From Lactiplantibacillus pingfangensis (GTDB lineage Bacteria; Bacillota; Bacilli; Lactobacillales; Lactobacillaceae), in assembly GCF_005404945.1 (NCBI RefSeq), contig NZ_BJDG01000019.1:1-64000 (forward strand): 64,000 bases of DNA. The letters are read 5' to 3'. Made by a program: the position numbers and the translations under genes. Within the stretch, counting starts at the first letter, position 1; every line of letters begins with the position of its first letter. Shown here piece by piece: positions 8,625 through 17,920 of this stretch. The notes below the pieces were generated by a model, which worked only from the letters and a program-made list of their open reading frames with translations, ran no database searches and was not told where the DNA came from.

Positions 8625-8652
8625 AAAAAGACATCTGTTGATGTCTTTTTTT
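8625..8652 (+). terminator. rho-independent terminator
   Basis: Stem AAAAGACATC/GATGTCTTTT with T-run, directly behind the DUF402 gene. Confidence 0.85.
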
Positions 8653-8655
8653 TAC

Positions 8656-8684
8656 GAGTCTGGGACAAAACCCCAGACTCTTTT
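8656..8684 (+). terminator. second hairpin with T-run
   Basis: GAGTCTGGG, loop, CCCAGACTC, then TTTT. This GTCTGGGAC-type hairpin is of a kind seen repeatedly in Lactobacillus intergenic regions; here it heads the longer structured repeat at 8712-8820. Confidence 0.6.
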
Positions 8685-8711
8685 GTAGCTCCAAATATTT
8701 ATAGTCGAAAC

Positions 8712-8820
8712 GTGGAACAAGAGGCACAGATGCAACAGAGCTACGGAAACCGAACGATTGAAAGCCCCAATCATCCGGTTACCTAGGCTATGCTCGGTAG
8801 CAACCCGCCTCTTGTCCCAC
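8712..8820. repeat. structured intergenic element, about 109 nt
   Basis: The ends GTGGAACAAGAGGC and GCCTCTTGTCCCAC pair over 14 bp with one mismatch. Nested inside are GCTAC/GTAGC (8740s with about 8797-8801), AACCG/CGGTT and GATTG/CAATC. No ORF uses it. It looks like a dispersed palindromic repeat or a structured RNA; only one copy is in this window, so its family cannot be judged here. Confidence 0.45.
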
Positions 8821-8890
8821 TCTTGCTAGTTTACGAAAGGCGTTGGCGTATGTTACGCTTGAGGCCAATAATTTTAACGAGGTGAAGTTA

Positions 8891-8944
8891 ATGAGTGCGC
8901 TAGATTGTCTAACAATGTCCGGCACAAAAATGTGCCAGTTTTAG
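8891..8944 (+). CDS. possible 17-aa leader peptide ORF
   Basis: A short ORF, MSALDCLTMSGTKMCQF, with a good GAGGTG site six bases upstream. Its last codons overlap a small hairpin (GGCACA/TGTGCC). It sits 67 bases before the MutS2-like gene and could be a leader peptide, or chance. Confidence 0.2.
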   Translation: MSALDCLTMSGTKMCQF

Positions 8945-9011
8945 GTCAGTATGGATAGACAATTCAAATCAATGACTGTTTTTCCATCACTGTCCATCGC
9001 AAGGAGAGACC

Positions 9012-10532
9012 ATGGAAACTAATTTAAAACAGTTAACACAATTAGATCAAATTTTAACAACTGCTGCGACGTATACGCATAGCGAAGTCGCGGCCAAACA
9101 ACTGATTGCCAGTCCGTTAGTGAATGAGTTAGCGGCGGTTCAAACCCAGCTACAATTAACGCAGGAGGCGCATCAGTTACTATTGAATTCAGTGACGCTG
9201 ACGTTTTTCAATCTGGATCAACTAACGGCGATTCAAACGAAGCTCGATCAGGGGCTGTTATTGAATGCAACGCAACTAGGACTTCTCGGTGACTTTTTGA
9301 CCAGTGGCCAACGGCTGATGACGACCTTGCGCCAACACGCAACGATTGCGCCACGACTAGTCGAATTAATGGGGCCGGTGACCGGGTTACGGGGATTACA
9401 ACAGCGATTAACGACTGAAATTAACCACGATCAGGTCGCTGACCAGGCCACGCCAGAATTGGCTCGTTTACGACAAAAAATTAGTCAGCAACGCCAGCAG
9501 GTTCAAGCAGCGTTAACTCAATTTGCCCAGAAACACGCGCAGGCGGTGCAGAGTCGGCGGCTAATCACTCGTAACGATCATGTTTGCATCCAATTAAAAG
9601 CGAGTTACAAATCGCGTTTTGCTGGCAATATTATTGATCAATCTGGGACAGGGTCGACGGTCTTTTTTGAACCAAAAATGGCAGTTCAACGCGGCCAAGT
9701 GCTTGCGCAACTGGTCGCTGAAGAGAGTGCAGAAGTTTATCAGATTTTAGCGACCTTGACCGGTGATGTGCAGCAGCAATGGGCCCAACTGGTGAAAAAT
9801 CAACAACTTATTAGTCAACTAGACCAAATTATGGCTCGTGGGCAATATGCGCTACAGACGCAGAGTTGTTTGCCGAAGCTAACTGACGATCAGCATTTGA
9901 AGATTATCAATGGTCGTCATCCCTTGTTGGGGCAACGGGCAGTACCATTGAATATCGAACTGGCGTCACATCAAGGGCTGATGATCACTGGGGCCAACTC
10001 TGGTGGGAAAACGGTCGTGCTCAAGACGATCGCGTTATTTGCCTTGATGGTGCAAGTGGGACTGGAAATTCCAGCCGATGCCGGCACCGAAATTCCTGTC
10101 TTTACGCAAGTCTGGCTGGATATTGGGGACAATCAAAGTTTAGCTGCCCAACTCAGCACGTTTGCGGCAGAAATGACGACCTTGGTGACCATGACTGATG
10201 CGATTCAACCCAATGCCTTAGTGTTACTTGATGAAATCGGCAGTGGGACTGATCCAGAAGAAGGTTCAGCGTTGAGTATCGCCATTATTGATTACTTACG
10301 CGCACAACAGGCAACTATCGTGGCAACGACGCATTTCAGCGCGATTAAAAGTTATGCGGTTGCTTGTCCCACGTTCATGACCGCCACGATGGCCTTTGAC
10401 CGAAAAACCTTGGAACCAACTTATCAAATCTTACTCAATCAAGTCGGGGCCAGTGAGGCAATTTGGTTAGCGGAGCGCTTAGGCCTCTCGCAAACGATTT
10501 TGGCTGGGGCACGGGAACGATTAGGAAAATAA
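9012..10532 (+). CDS. MutS2-like ATPase lacking the Smr domain
   Basis: A 506-residue MutS-family protein. The N-terminal 290 residues resemble the MutS2 core and clamp, with long Gln-rich helices; the C-terminal ATPase domain has Walker A GANSGGKT, Walker B LVLLDEIGSGTDPEEGSAL and the following TTHF motif. It ends soon after the ATPase domain, so the coiled region and C-terminal Smr nuclease domain of standard MutS2 (about 780 residues) are absent. It is therefore a short paralogue, possibly acting on recombination intermediates or structured DNA. The ATG has AAGGAGAGA upstream. Confidence 0.75.
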   Translation: METNLKQLTQLDQILTTAATYTHSEVAAKQLIASPLVNELAAVQTQLQLTQEAHQLLLNSVTLTFFNLDQLTAIQTKLDQGLLLNATQLGLLGDFLTSGQRLMTTLRQHATIAPRLVELMGPVTGLRGLQQRLTTEINHDQVADQATPELARLRQKISQQRQQVQAALTQFAQKHAQAVQSRRLITRNDHVCIQLKASYKSRFAGNIIDQSGTGSTVFFEPKMAVQRGQVLAQLVAEESAEVYQILATLTGDVQQQWAQLVKNQQLISQLDQIMARGQYALQTQSCLPKLTDDQHLKIINGRHPLLGQRAVPLNIELASHQGLMITGANSGGKTVVLKTIALFALMVQVGLEIPADAGTEIPVFTQVWLDIGDNQSLAAQLSTFAAEMTTLVTMTDAIQPNALVLLDEIGSGTDPEEGSALSIAIIDYLRAQQATIVATTHFSAIKSYAVACPTFMTATMAFDRKTLEPTYQILLNQVGASEAIWLAERLGLSQTILAGARERLGK

Positions 10533-10557
10533 ACGCCGTCAATTTGAGGTGATTAAG

Positions 10558-10586
10558 AGGGACTGTGACGGCTGTCATGGTCCTTT
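10558..10586 (+). terminator. probable terminator
   Basis: Hairpin AGGGAC-TGAC/GTCA-GTCCTT followed by T's, behind the MutS2-like gene. Confidence 0.6.
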
Positions 10587-10711
10587 TTGACAGCCTTGCA
10601 CGCCAGTTAATTAGGCGTCTGCACCGAGCTGGTGAGTGAGTTGGGCTTGCATTTTACCCCAAAGCTGCGTATATTTCATAGTATAATGAAAAAGGTTGGG
10701 AGGCCGCGAGC

Positions 10712-11077
10712 ATGGCGTTTATGAAGCTGGATAATGGTGAATTATTAAAGAATATCCGTAAATTTGCCAAGAAGAATGGCCTGACACTTGCAGAAGTTGC
10801 CACCTTGGCCGGATTGAGTGCGAGTGCTATTTATAGTTGGAAGAAGCATACGCCGTCTAAAGGGACGTTGAATGAAGTGGCACAAGTTTTGGGAACCAGT
10901 TATGCCAAGCTCGTTGGTAAAGAAAATCATGGGAACGCTGCGACGGCGGTGGATTTAAAAAAGGTCATTGAAAATCGCAAGAATCGTTTCGAATATCACG
11001 GTCAACCGGTGAGTGACGAGCAACTGAAAATCATCCGCAACGTGTTAAAGACCATGTTTGAACGGCGTCAAAGTTAA
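10712..11077 (+). CDS. XRE-family transcriptional regulator, 121 aa
   Basis: Helix-turn-helix of the Cro/C1 type in the first 65 residues: LLKNIRKFAKKNGLTLAEVA, then LAGLSASAIYSWKKHTPSKG and LNEVAQVLGTSYAKLVG. The C-terminal 50 residues are basic and helical with no known domain. GGGAGG precedes the ATG and a TATAAT lies at about 10682. It is a single-gene unit before the small antitoxin-like gene; target unknown. Confidence 0.8.
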   Translation: MAFMKLDNGELLKNIRKFAKKNGLTLAEVATLAGLSASAIYSWKKHTPSKGTLNEVAQVLGTSYAKLVGKENHGNAATAVDLKKVIENRKNRFEYHGQPVSDEQLKIIRNVLKTMFERRQS

Positions 11078-11249
11078 TTTTAAGTTAATTGCGGGCGGAA
11101 TCAGTGCAACGCTGGAACGGTTAGTGTAAACTGTTCATCAAGGTTCAAGTTATTTTCGAGTCGTCAAAAAACTTGCGAAAAGGCTTGACGTGTCTGCGAC
11201 ATTGGGGCACAATATCCTCAATCATTTAACAAGTTGGGAGATGGCGAAT

Positions 11250-11444
11250 ATGAAGAAAGTCACCACGACGCTGGCGAAGAAAAATATTAACCAGCTATTA
11301 ACGATCGTTAACCAGGGCCACGAATCAATTGAGGTTGAAAATCCCAATACACAAGATTCGGCGGTCATGGTCAGCATGAAAGACTGGCTACAGATTGTTG
11401 CGACTTTAGCCAAACAGAACAATCATGATATGGAATTTAGTTAA
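11250..11444 (+). CDS. Phd/YefM-type antitoxin-like protein, no toxin beside it
   Basis: A 64-residue protein with the Phd/YefM pattern: KKVTTTLAKKNINQLLTIV, then HESIEVENPNTQDSAVMVSM and the MKDWLQIVATL helix. I start it at ATG 11250, where GGGAG lies ten bases upstream; in-frame codons further up lack a site. Members normally neutralise a RelE/YoeB or Doc toxin encoded just downstream, but here a terminator follows at once and no toxin ORF is present, so it is an orphan. Confidence 0.6.
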   Translation: MKKVTTTLAKKNINQLLTIVNQGHESIEVENPNTQDSAVMVSMKDWLQIVATLAKQNNHDMEFS

Positions 11445-11462
11445 TTAAAAAGTGTGAACGAA

Positions 11463-11510
11463 GGGACCTCATGGCGACGCGGTAATTGCGTTGTTGTGGG
11501 GTCTCTTTTG
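11463..11510 (+). terminator. rho-independent terminator
   Basis: GGGACCTC pairs with the GGGTCTC side (with wobble), inner CGC/GCG, then TTTT, directly behind the orphan antitoxin gene. Confidence 0.65.
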
Positions 11511-11525
11511 ACGAATCTGAATTAA

Positions 11526-11557
11526 AAAACGCGCCACCATCGCTGCGAGCGCGTTTT
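11526..11557 (-). terminator. terminator of the hydroxyacid dehydrogenase gene
   Basis: AAAACGCGC/GCGCGTTTT stem with T-run on the minus strand, five bases behind the stop codon. Confidence 0.8.
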
Positions 11558-11561
11558 CCGG

Positions 11562-12488
11562 TTAGTCTGCCTGACTTTCAGCAAACTTAGTTTTAATGTA
11601 ATCGGCAGAAATTTGTAATTTTTTGAGTTCTTCGTCGGTCAAGTCGAGTTGGACTTGTTCGACGATCCCGTTGCGACCGACCACGGCTGGATAAGATAAG
11701 TAAACGCCGTATTCTTCACGGTAGTTGGAAACGGGGAGCTCAGTTAAGGCATCGTTTAAGATGATGTTAGCCAAACGCACCGCAGCAGTAGCCACGCCGT
11801 AGCTAGTATATTTCTTGCCATGGAAAATGGCGAAACCACCTTGACGGGCAGCTTTGTCAAGGGCAACTAAGTCTAAGCCACGATCAGCAGCGATTTTGGT
11901 AATCGGTTGACCCAAGACGCGGACAGTTGACCAGGCCGTGAATTGGGAATTCCCGTGTTCACCCAAATTATAACCAGTGACTGAACGTGAATCGAGGTTT
12001 AACTTTTTAGCGACGGCCCGTTTCATCCGGGCAGAATCAAGTAACGTCCCCGTCCCAATCACATGAGCCTTTGGTAAGCCCGTGACTGCTTGGTAAATTG
12101 ACGTGATGACGTCGACTGGATTAGTGATAGCAACGATAATACCATTGAACCCACTAGCTTTAATTTTTTCAGCAACGACTTTCACTTGGGCACTCGTGAA
12201 GGGGAGTTCGGCAAAGCGGTCGTTATTCGGATTATCTTGTAACTTGATGTTACCTAAAGCGGAAATGATGACGTCGGTATCTTTCAACGCGGCATAATCA
12301 TTAACGATGATGTTGGTATGGGTGGGTAAGTTAGGCATCGCGTCTTCAAAGTCGATGGCGTCGGCGTTAACCTTATCCGTGTTCGGGTCGATTAAGACCA
12401 AGTCGTCAGCAAAACCGCCGGCAACGATATAGTGAGCGGCAGTGGAACCAACGTGGCCCATGCCAATAACTGCAATTTTTCGTGACAT
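11562..12488 (-). CDS. L-2-hydroxyisocaproate / L-lactate-type dehydrogenase
   Basis: A 308-residue NAD-dependent L-2-hydroxyacid dehydrogenase of the LDH/MDH superfamily. It follows the Lactobacillus HicDH sequence pattern: nucleotide-binding GMGHVGSTAAHYI, DVIISALGNIKLQ, NDRFAELPFTS, AITNPVDVITSIYQ, GTGTLLDSARMKRAV and the catalytic-loop GYNLGEHGNSQFTAWS with the proton-relay histidine. The GNIKLQ segment distinguishes HicDH from true lactate dehydrogenases. It would interconvert branched 2-oxo acids (from Leu and similar) and L-2-hydroxy acids. Monocistronic, with AGGAG at the start. Confidence 0.85.
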   Translation of the reverse strand: MSRKIAVIGMGHVGSTAAHYIVAGGFADDLVLIDPNTDKVNADAIDFEDAMPNLPTHTNIIVNDYAALKDTDVIISALGNIKLQDNPNNDRFAELPFTSAQVKVVAEKIKASGFNGIIVAITNPVDVITSIYQAVTGLPKAHVIGTGTLLDSARMKRAVAKKLNLDSRSVTGYNLGEHGNSQFTAWSTVRVLGQPITKIAADRGLDLVALDKAARQGGFAIFHGKKYTSYGVATAAVRLANIILNDALTELPVSNYREEYGVYLSYPAVVGRNGIVEQVQLDLTDEELKKLQISADYIKTKFAESQAD

Positions 12489-12697
12489 AGATTAAGACAC
12501 TCCTTTAAAATTTAGTTGCTTACTAACTAAATTACCATTATTCTCATCAAATTTAAATAGTATTTAGCACAAATTTCAGGATAGTATCGGTAGAATTGGA
12601 AATAGGTTATAATTAAGGCATTCTGTATTTGAAGTTGTGCCACATAACTAAAAATATCAGTGCCAGAGAGTCATACCGCAAAAAGGGAGGGGCGACT

Positions 12698-13882
12698 GTG
12701 CTTAAACGCCTAAAAGAGTCATCATTAATGTTCTGGTCGCTCGAGATTTTGATTGTCGCAGCGTTAATCTGGGTTTGCACAAAACTTGGATTCTTATTCC
12801 AACCCATTGGGACTTTTCTCAATGTGGTTTTCATGCCAATTTTAATTTCGGGTTTCTTATTTTATATGCTCAATCCGCTCGTAAAAATGCTCATGAAAGT
12901 GCATTATAAAAAATTTCGAATTTCGCGAACGTGGGCAGTAACCATTGTTTTTCTATTATTAATCGGTGTTTTAGCTTATGGAGCAGTGTCATTGATTCCG
13001 CGCCTAGTTTCACAGGTTACGCAATTAATTTATAATTTACCCGGCTTAGCTTCTCAAATGCAAAAAGCCGCCACTAAGATGATCAACAATAGCACAATGT
13101 TGCAAAAAGTTGACGTGAGCTCGTACATGAAGCAACTCAATGGTCAGGTCAGCAAATATGCGCAAACGTTCTTAGCGTCCTTATCAACGAGTATCGTGAC
13201 GGTGATTTCGACGGTGACGAGTGTGACCATCATGGCGATTACGATTCCAGTGGTCTTGTTCTACATGTTGAAGGATAGTGAAAAATTCATTCCGGCGATC
13301 AGCCGCTTCTTGCCACGGAAACAACGGCCCGAAATTGTTGGGCTGATCCAAAAAATGGGCGACACGATTTCCAGTTATATTAGTGGTCAAGTGATTGAAT
13401 GTTTGTTCGTTGGGACCTTCACGGCGATTGGCTACATGTTGATTTCACAACCTTATGGCTTATTACTAGGGGTCGTGGCCGGGATGGCGAACATCATTCC
13501 TTACCTCGGACCTTACATTGGGATTGCGCCCTCGCTGATTGTGGCGTTCACGGTGTCACCAATGCAAGTCGTTTATGTGGTCATCATTGTGGTGATCGTA
13601 CAACAAGTGGATGGGAACCTCATTTATCCAAATATCATTGGACGAACGTTAAAAATTCATCCATTGACGATTATCATTTTATTATTAGCGGCGGGCAATA
13701 TCGCTGGAATTTTAGGCATGATTTTAGCTATTCCATTTTATGCCGTTGTCCGGACGGTTGTTGTTTACTTGTTCAATATTGTGGAGCTGCGTAACGAACA
13801 AGCCTTACGCAAGCAAACGACGGTGTATCAACCACAGCCACCCAAAGCAACTAAGGCGGATATTAAGCCGGTGAAAAAGTAA
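12698..13882 (+). CDS. AI-2E family membrane transporter
   Basis: A 394-residue polytopic protein of the AI-2E (PerM/YdiK) family: about eight hydrophobic segments, a soluble helical insert around residues 110-170, and the family motif LLGVVAGMANIIPYLGPYIG. The GTG at 12698 is chosen because GGGAGG lies seven bases upstream; an ATG at 12629 in frame would add 23 unlikely residues. Members export peptides, sodium or signal molecules; the substrate here is unknown. Confidence 0.8.
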   Translation: MLKRLKESSLMFWSLEILIVAALIWVCTKLGFLFQPIGTFLNVVFMPILISGFLFYMLNPLVKMLMKVHYKKFRISRTWAVTIVFLLLIGVLAYGAVSLIPRLVSQVTQLIYNLPGLASQMQKAATKMINNSTMLQKVDVSSYMKQLNGQVSKYAQTFLASLSTSIVTVISTVTSVTIMAITIPVVLFYMLKDSEKFIPAISRFLPRKQRPEIVGLIQKMGDTISSYISGQVIECLFVGTFTAIGYMLISQPYGLLLGVVAGMANIIPYLGPYIGIAPSLIVAFTVSPMQVVYVVIIVVIVQQVDGNLIYPNIIGRTLKIHPLTIIILLLAAGNIAGILGMILAIPFYAVVRTVVVYLFNIVELRNEQALRKQTTVYQPQPPKATKADIKPVKK

Positions 13883-13922
13883 CTGTGACGGTTTGAGGCG
13901 CAAGTTAAGACGATTTAACGAG

Positions 13923-13950
13923 ATCCAGTGTGGGCAACACTGGATTTTTT
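13923..13950 (+). terminator. rho-independent terminator
   Basis: Perfect stem ATCCAGTG/CACTGGAT with T-run, behind the AI-2E family gene. Confidence 0.85.
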
Positions 13951-14046
13951 GTGCAAAAATCAGTAGAATATGTAAGGTTAAGGTTACTCTGCGCTCAAAC
14001 GAGAATTATTAGATAATGAAACTGTTTTTCAACGAAAGGAATTTTT

Positions 14047-15624
14047 ATGAATAAATCAGAACTACAGGCAGCCGTCGATACGCGGCGGACCTTCGCGATT
14101 ATTTCTCACCCGGATGCCGGGAAAACCACGATTACGGAACAAATGTTACTCTTTGGGGGCGTTGTTCGCCAAGCAGGGACGGTTAAGGCTCGTAAAAGTG
14201 GCAACTTTGCCAAGTCCGACTGGATGGAAATTGAAAAGAAGCGTGGGATTTCGGTAACGAGTTCCGTTATGCAATTTGACTATGACGGCAAACGGATCAA
14301 CATTTTGGATACCCCTGGGCATGAGGATTTCTCCGAAGATACGTATCGGACCCTGATGGCGGTCGATTCGGCAATTATGGTGATTGACTCTGCCAAAGGG
14401 ATCGAACCACAAACGAAGAAATTATTCCAAATTTGTAAAATGCGTGGGATTCCCATTTTCACGTTCATGAATAAGTTGGATCGTGATGGTCGCGAACCAT
14501 TAGATTTACTGAATGAAGTTGAAGAAGTACTGGGGATTGAAACGTATCCAATGAACTGGCCAATTGGGATGGGTAAGGGCTTGAAAGGGCTCTATGACCG
14601 TTACAACCATCGTATTGAACTTTATCATAATGAGGCGCACGGCGAGACCTTTTTGCCGTTAGACGCTGACGGCAAGCTTGATCCAAGCAATGAATTAACC
14701 AAGGATAGCATCTACCGCGATGTGTTGGATGAAATGGAACTCATCGAAGAAGCCGGCAATGATTTTGACGAAGCCAAGGTCGCTGCTGGGGATATGACGC
14801 CAGTATTCTTCGGCTCGGCGTTGACCAACTTTGGGGTCGAGACATTCTTGAAGACTTATTTGAATTACGCGCCTAAGCCAAATGCCCATAAGACGCGTGA
14901 TGATGAGATTATCCAACCAACGGATGATGAATTTGCTGGCTTCGTCTTCAAGATTCAAGCGAACATGAACCCTAATCATCGTGACCGAATTGCGTTTGTC
15001 CGCATTTGTTCGGGCGAATTTGATCGTGGTATGGATGTCTTCCTCCAACGGACCGGCAAAAAAATGCGCTTGAACAATTCAACGCAATTTATGGCCGATA
15101 CGCGAGAAACGGTGGAAACTGCCGTCGCTGGCGATATCGTCGGGCTTTATGATACGGGAAACTTCCAAATCGGTGATACGATTTATGCCGGGAAGAAAGC
15201 CATTCAGTTTGAAAAGCTACCACAATTTACGCCTGAATTATTCATGCGCGTTACTGCCAAGAACGTCATGAAGCAAAAGTCGTTCCATAAAGGGATTGAT
15301 CAGCTGGTTCAAGAAGGGGCCGTACAATTGTATACCTCATATTCGACCGGTGATTACATTTTAGGCGCGGTTGGTCAATTGCAGTTCGAAGTTTTCAAAT
15401 TCCGGATGCAAAATGAATACAATTCTGAAGTCGTGATGGAACCGCTTGGTAGCAAAACGGCTCGCTGGATTGACCCTGAACAATTAGATGAAAAGATGTC
15501 TAGTTCACGGAATTTATTAGTGAAGGATCGCAGCGGTGCGCCACTTTTCTTATTTGAAAATGCGTTTGCGGAACGCTGGTTTGCCGACAAGTATCCAGAT
15601 GTCAAATTAACTGCTAAATTATAA
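14047..15624 (+). CDS. prfC: peptide chain release factor 3 (RF3)
   Basis: A 525-residue translational GTPase that recycles RF1/RF2 after termination. G motifs are intact: G1 HPDAGKTT, G3 [16 protein letters not shown]4 NKLDRDGR, and the effector segment [15 protein letters not shown] typical of RF3. RF3-specific domains follow to the usual length. AAAGGAA precedes the ATG. It is monocistronic between two terminators. Confidence 0.95.
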   Translation: MNKSELQAAVDTRRTFAIISHPDAGKTTITEQMLLFGGVVRQAGTVKARKSGNFAKSDWMEIEKKRGISVTSSVMQFDYDGKRINILDTPGHEDFSEDTYRTLMAVDSAIMVIDSAKGIEPQTKKLFQICKMRGIPIFTFMNKLDRDGREPLDLLNEVEEVLGIETYPMNWPIGMGKGLKGLYDRYNHRIELYHNEAHGETFLPLDADGKLDPSNELTKDSIYRDVLDEMELIEEAGNDFDEAKVAAGDMTPVFFGSALTNFGVETFLKTYLNYAPKPNAHKTRDDEIIQPTDDEFAGFVFKIQANMNPNHRDRIAFVRICSGEFDRGMDVFLQRTGKKMRLNNSTQFMADTRETVETAVAGDIVGLYDTGNFQIGDTIYAGKKAIQFEKLPQFTPELFMRVTAKNVMKQKSFHKGIDQLVQEGAVQLYTSYSTGDYILGAVGQLQFEVFKFRMQNEYNSEVVMEPLGSKTARWIDPEQLDEKMSSSRNLLVKDRSGAPLFLFENAFAERWFADKYPDVKLTAKL

Positions 15625-15631
15625 GCACTTC

Positions 15632-15659
15632 AAAAGACTACTTACGGGTAGTCTTTTTT
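15632..15659 (+). terminator. rho-independent terminator
   Basis: Stem AAAAGACTAC/GTAGTCTTTT with T-run, immediately behind prfC. Confidence 0.85.
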
Positions 15660-15781
15660 AGTTGGTCGGGCACGCGTTAAATCGCGCGGATGCTTTCAAC
15701 CACCTGTCGAAAATGTTAAACTGTGACTATCGCTTTTTTTTAGCAAATTAAATTGGATGCATCATTTAGGAGGGCTAGTTC

Positions 15782-16636
15782 GTGAATATCATAATTGCGT
15801 TGATTCCCGCATTGGGCTGGGGTTTAAACCCACTATTAATTTCAAAATTAGGTGGCAAACCAGTTAATCAAACGTTAGGAACCGGGATTGGTGCCTTGAT
15901 TGTTGGCTTGATCGTTCAGTTGGCAGTCCGGCCAACTGTCGATGCGCAGACGTTTTGGCTAAGTGCGCTCTCAGGGGCTTTCTGGGTGCTTGGTCAAATT
16001 GGACAGTACACGTCTTATTCGCGGATGGGTGTGAGCACCACAATGCCGATCTCAACGGGCCTACAGTTAGTCGGAACGTCGGTCATTGGCGTCTTGATGT
16101 TTGGCGAGTGGGCCGGCGACGGTGCTAAAATCGTCGGGTTTGCCGCAATTGTTTTGATGATTATTGGCGTCGCCTTAACCGCAGTGACGGACAGTCCCGA
16201 TGGTCGCAACGGGTTGATGAGTGGCCTGATCATCTTAGTCCCAACGACGATTGGTTACTGGGTTTATAGTGCGCTACCAAAAGCCGTTTCGGCTTCTGGG
16301 ACGGCCATTTTCTTCCCACAGATGTTCGGGATGTTTTTAGCCGCGGTGATCTATGCGCTCGTCAGTGGTCGCGGTCAAGCGTTTAAGGAACGGACGAGTT
16401 GGCTAAATGCCTTTGCTGGCCTAATCTTTGGCGTTTCGGCTTTAGCCTATATCTTTTCTGCCAAAGCCAACGGGGTCGCAACGGCCTACGTAATCACTCA
16501 GGTCAGCGTCGTAATTTCGACGTTAGGCGGTTTGTTAGTTTTACATGAAACCAAATCGTCGCGTGAATTGCGGTTAACGATCATTGGTTTAGTGTTAATC
16601 GTGGCCGGGAGTGTCATGACAGCCTTCTTGGGCTAA
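15782..16636 (+). CDS. glucose-uptake (GRP/DMT superfamily) transporter
   Basis: A 284-residue protein with about ten membrane helices, matching the GlcU-type glucose/ribose porters: N-terminal IALIPALGWGLNPLLISKLG, central SRMGVSTTMPISTGLQLVG, and C-terminal AYVITQVSVVISTLGGLLVL. Characterised members carry non-PTS, proton-coupled glucose uptake. GTG start with AGGAGG upstream. Monocistronic. Confidence 0.8.
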   Translation: MNIIIALIPALGWGLNPLLISKLGGKPVNQTLGTGIGALIVGLIVQLAVRPTVDAQTFWLSALSGAFWVLGQIGQYTSYSRMGVSTTMPISTGLQLVGTSVIGVLMFGEWAGDGAKIVGFAAIVLMIIGVALTAVTDSPDGRNGLMSGLIILVPTTIGYWVYSALPKAVSASGTAIFFPQMFGMFLAAVIYALVSGRGQAFKERTSWLNAFAGLIFGVSALAYIFSAKANGVATAYVITQVSVVISTLGGLLVLHETKSSRELRLTIIGLVLIVAGSVMTAFLG

Positions 16637-16660
16637 TTAGTCACGATCTGGAAATAACTT

Positions 16661-16720
16661 AAAACAGCAGTCGAGCCTTACTTGAAGTTGCTTTCAAGTA
16701 AAGTTCGACTGCTGTTTTTT
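16661..16720. terminator. long bidirectional terminator between convergent genes
   Basis: Arms starting AAAACAGCAGTCGA and ending TCGACTGCTGTTTT with inner TTACTTGAA/TTCAAGTAA. T-runs on both strands serve the sugar transporter (plus) and the MucBP-domain gene (minus). Confidence 0.85.
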
Positions 16721-16744
16721 TGTTAACTATTCCGATTGAAATGT

Positions 16745-17782
16745 TTAAAACATGATCTCATTAGGGTTGAGTCCAGTTAAATAACGTCCCGGCAAATAGC
16801 CGAGATTTTGTAGCCGATACCAGACCACTCGATTGTCGTCAACGAGTCGTTCAGTTAGGGTGACTTTTTCACCATCGGCAACGGTTGTCAAGTAACGCCC
16901 ATATGGTTCGATATAAGTGTGGACGGCCTTACCGGGAACGAAACTGACGATGCCGGTTTGTTGCACCTGCCGCTGGTCACGTGTGCGGTAACTGAGCGGT
17001 AGGCGTGGCAAGAGTTGATCGCCGTTGGTCAGTTGGACTTGTGTTTCAGGAATCCACTGATTGTCGCCAATATTGTACCAAGTATCGCCGGCGTTCAACT
17101 GTACCCGCAGATAGGTTTTGTAGACGCTGCCGACTTGCAAGGCGGTCAAGTAGTTGGTCATGGTCGCACCCGGATAGGGGAAAACGCGGGTCTGTTGTCG
17201 AATTTGGACGAAACCGGTACTGAGGTCGGTTTGACGCCAGTTTTGATTGCGATAGAAGAACAGCACGGTTTTGGAGCTGGTCGTGTATTCGCCGGTCAAA
17301 TCACCGACTGAGCGTAACAGTTTGAAACCTGCCACAGTTGGTGCTGTAACCTGATAAGGCGTCCCCAGTGGTCCACGCGTCATCGCGGGTAGCCCGATGA
17401 GTTGACGTTGGTCAATATCGTAGGCGTAGGCCCAAACTGGTTGGCCCGCTTGACGTTCATAGGTTAAGACTAGCCGCGCTTGTGGTGCCGTGAACCAACG
17501 CGTTAAGCCGTCGATGTGCACTAAGTGATAGCCACTGATATCGACATTTGGAAGATGAATCTCGTCGCCAATATAGCCGGCAATCATGTCAGGCGCCTGT
17601 AGCTCGTGGCCGTCCACATCGAGATGATGGACGAGAATCAGGGCATCCGTTTGATTGACTGACGGCGTTTGGTCGGTAGTGGTTGCGGTGATGCTTGGCG
17701 TATCGGCGGGGTCAGCCGTGGTGGTTGCTTCTGGCCGATTTAAGCCTTGCAACATACTTTTTAAACGGTCAAAAATGTGCAC
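16745..17782 (-). CDS. MucBP-domain protein without a signal peptide, 345 aa
   Basis: A protein with two MucBP-like segments (about residues 45-115 and 118-190; the second ends YTTSSKTVLFFYRNQ) followed by two SH3/GW-like cell-wall-binding modules (FVQIRQQTRVFPYPG onward, then FVPGKAVHTYIEPYGRYLTT). The GTG at 17782 (VHIFDRLKSM) is chosen because AAAGGAG precedes it; the longer form starting at 17848 lacks such a site. Neither form has a signal peptide or LPxTG, which is odd for domains that normally work outside the cell. It may be exported atypically or have lost its leader. Confidence 0.6.
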   Translation of the reverse strand: MHIFDRLKSMLQGLNRPEATTTADPADTPSITATTTDQTPSVNQTDALILVHHLDVDGHELQAPDMIAGYIGDEIHLPNVDISGYHLVHIDGLTRWFTAPQARLVLTYERQAGQPVWAYAYDIDQRQLIGLPAMTRGPLGTPYQVTAPTVAGFKLLRSVGDLTGEYTTSSKTVLFFYRNQNWRQTDLSTGFVQIRQQTRVFPYPGATMTNYLTALQVGSVYKTYLRVQLNAGDTWYNIGDNQWIPETQVQLTNGDQLLPRLPLSYRTRDQRQVQQTGIVSFVPGKAVHTYIEPYGRYLTTVADGEKVTLTERLVDDNRVVWYRLQNLGYLPGRYLTGLNPNEIMF

Positions 17783-17920
17783 GTGACCACTCCTTTCATA
17801 ATTTTTATAATTATTTCTAGTATAACGCATCCGTCGATGAGTTTGCACAGCTTAAGTAAATCATAAAGGTCGGTTTTAGTTGGCTCGTGTATACTAAGAT
17901 TAAATAGGGGGAATTTTGGG

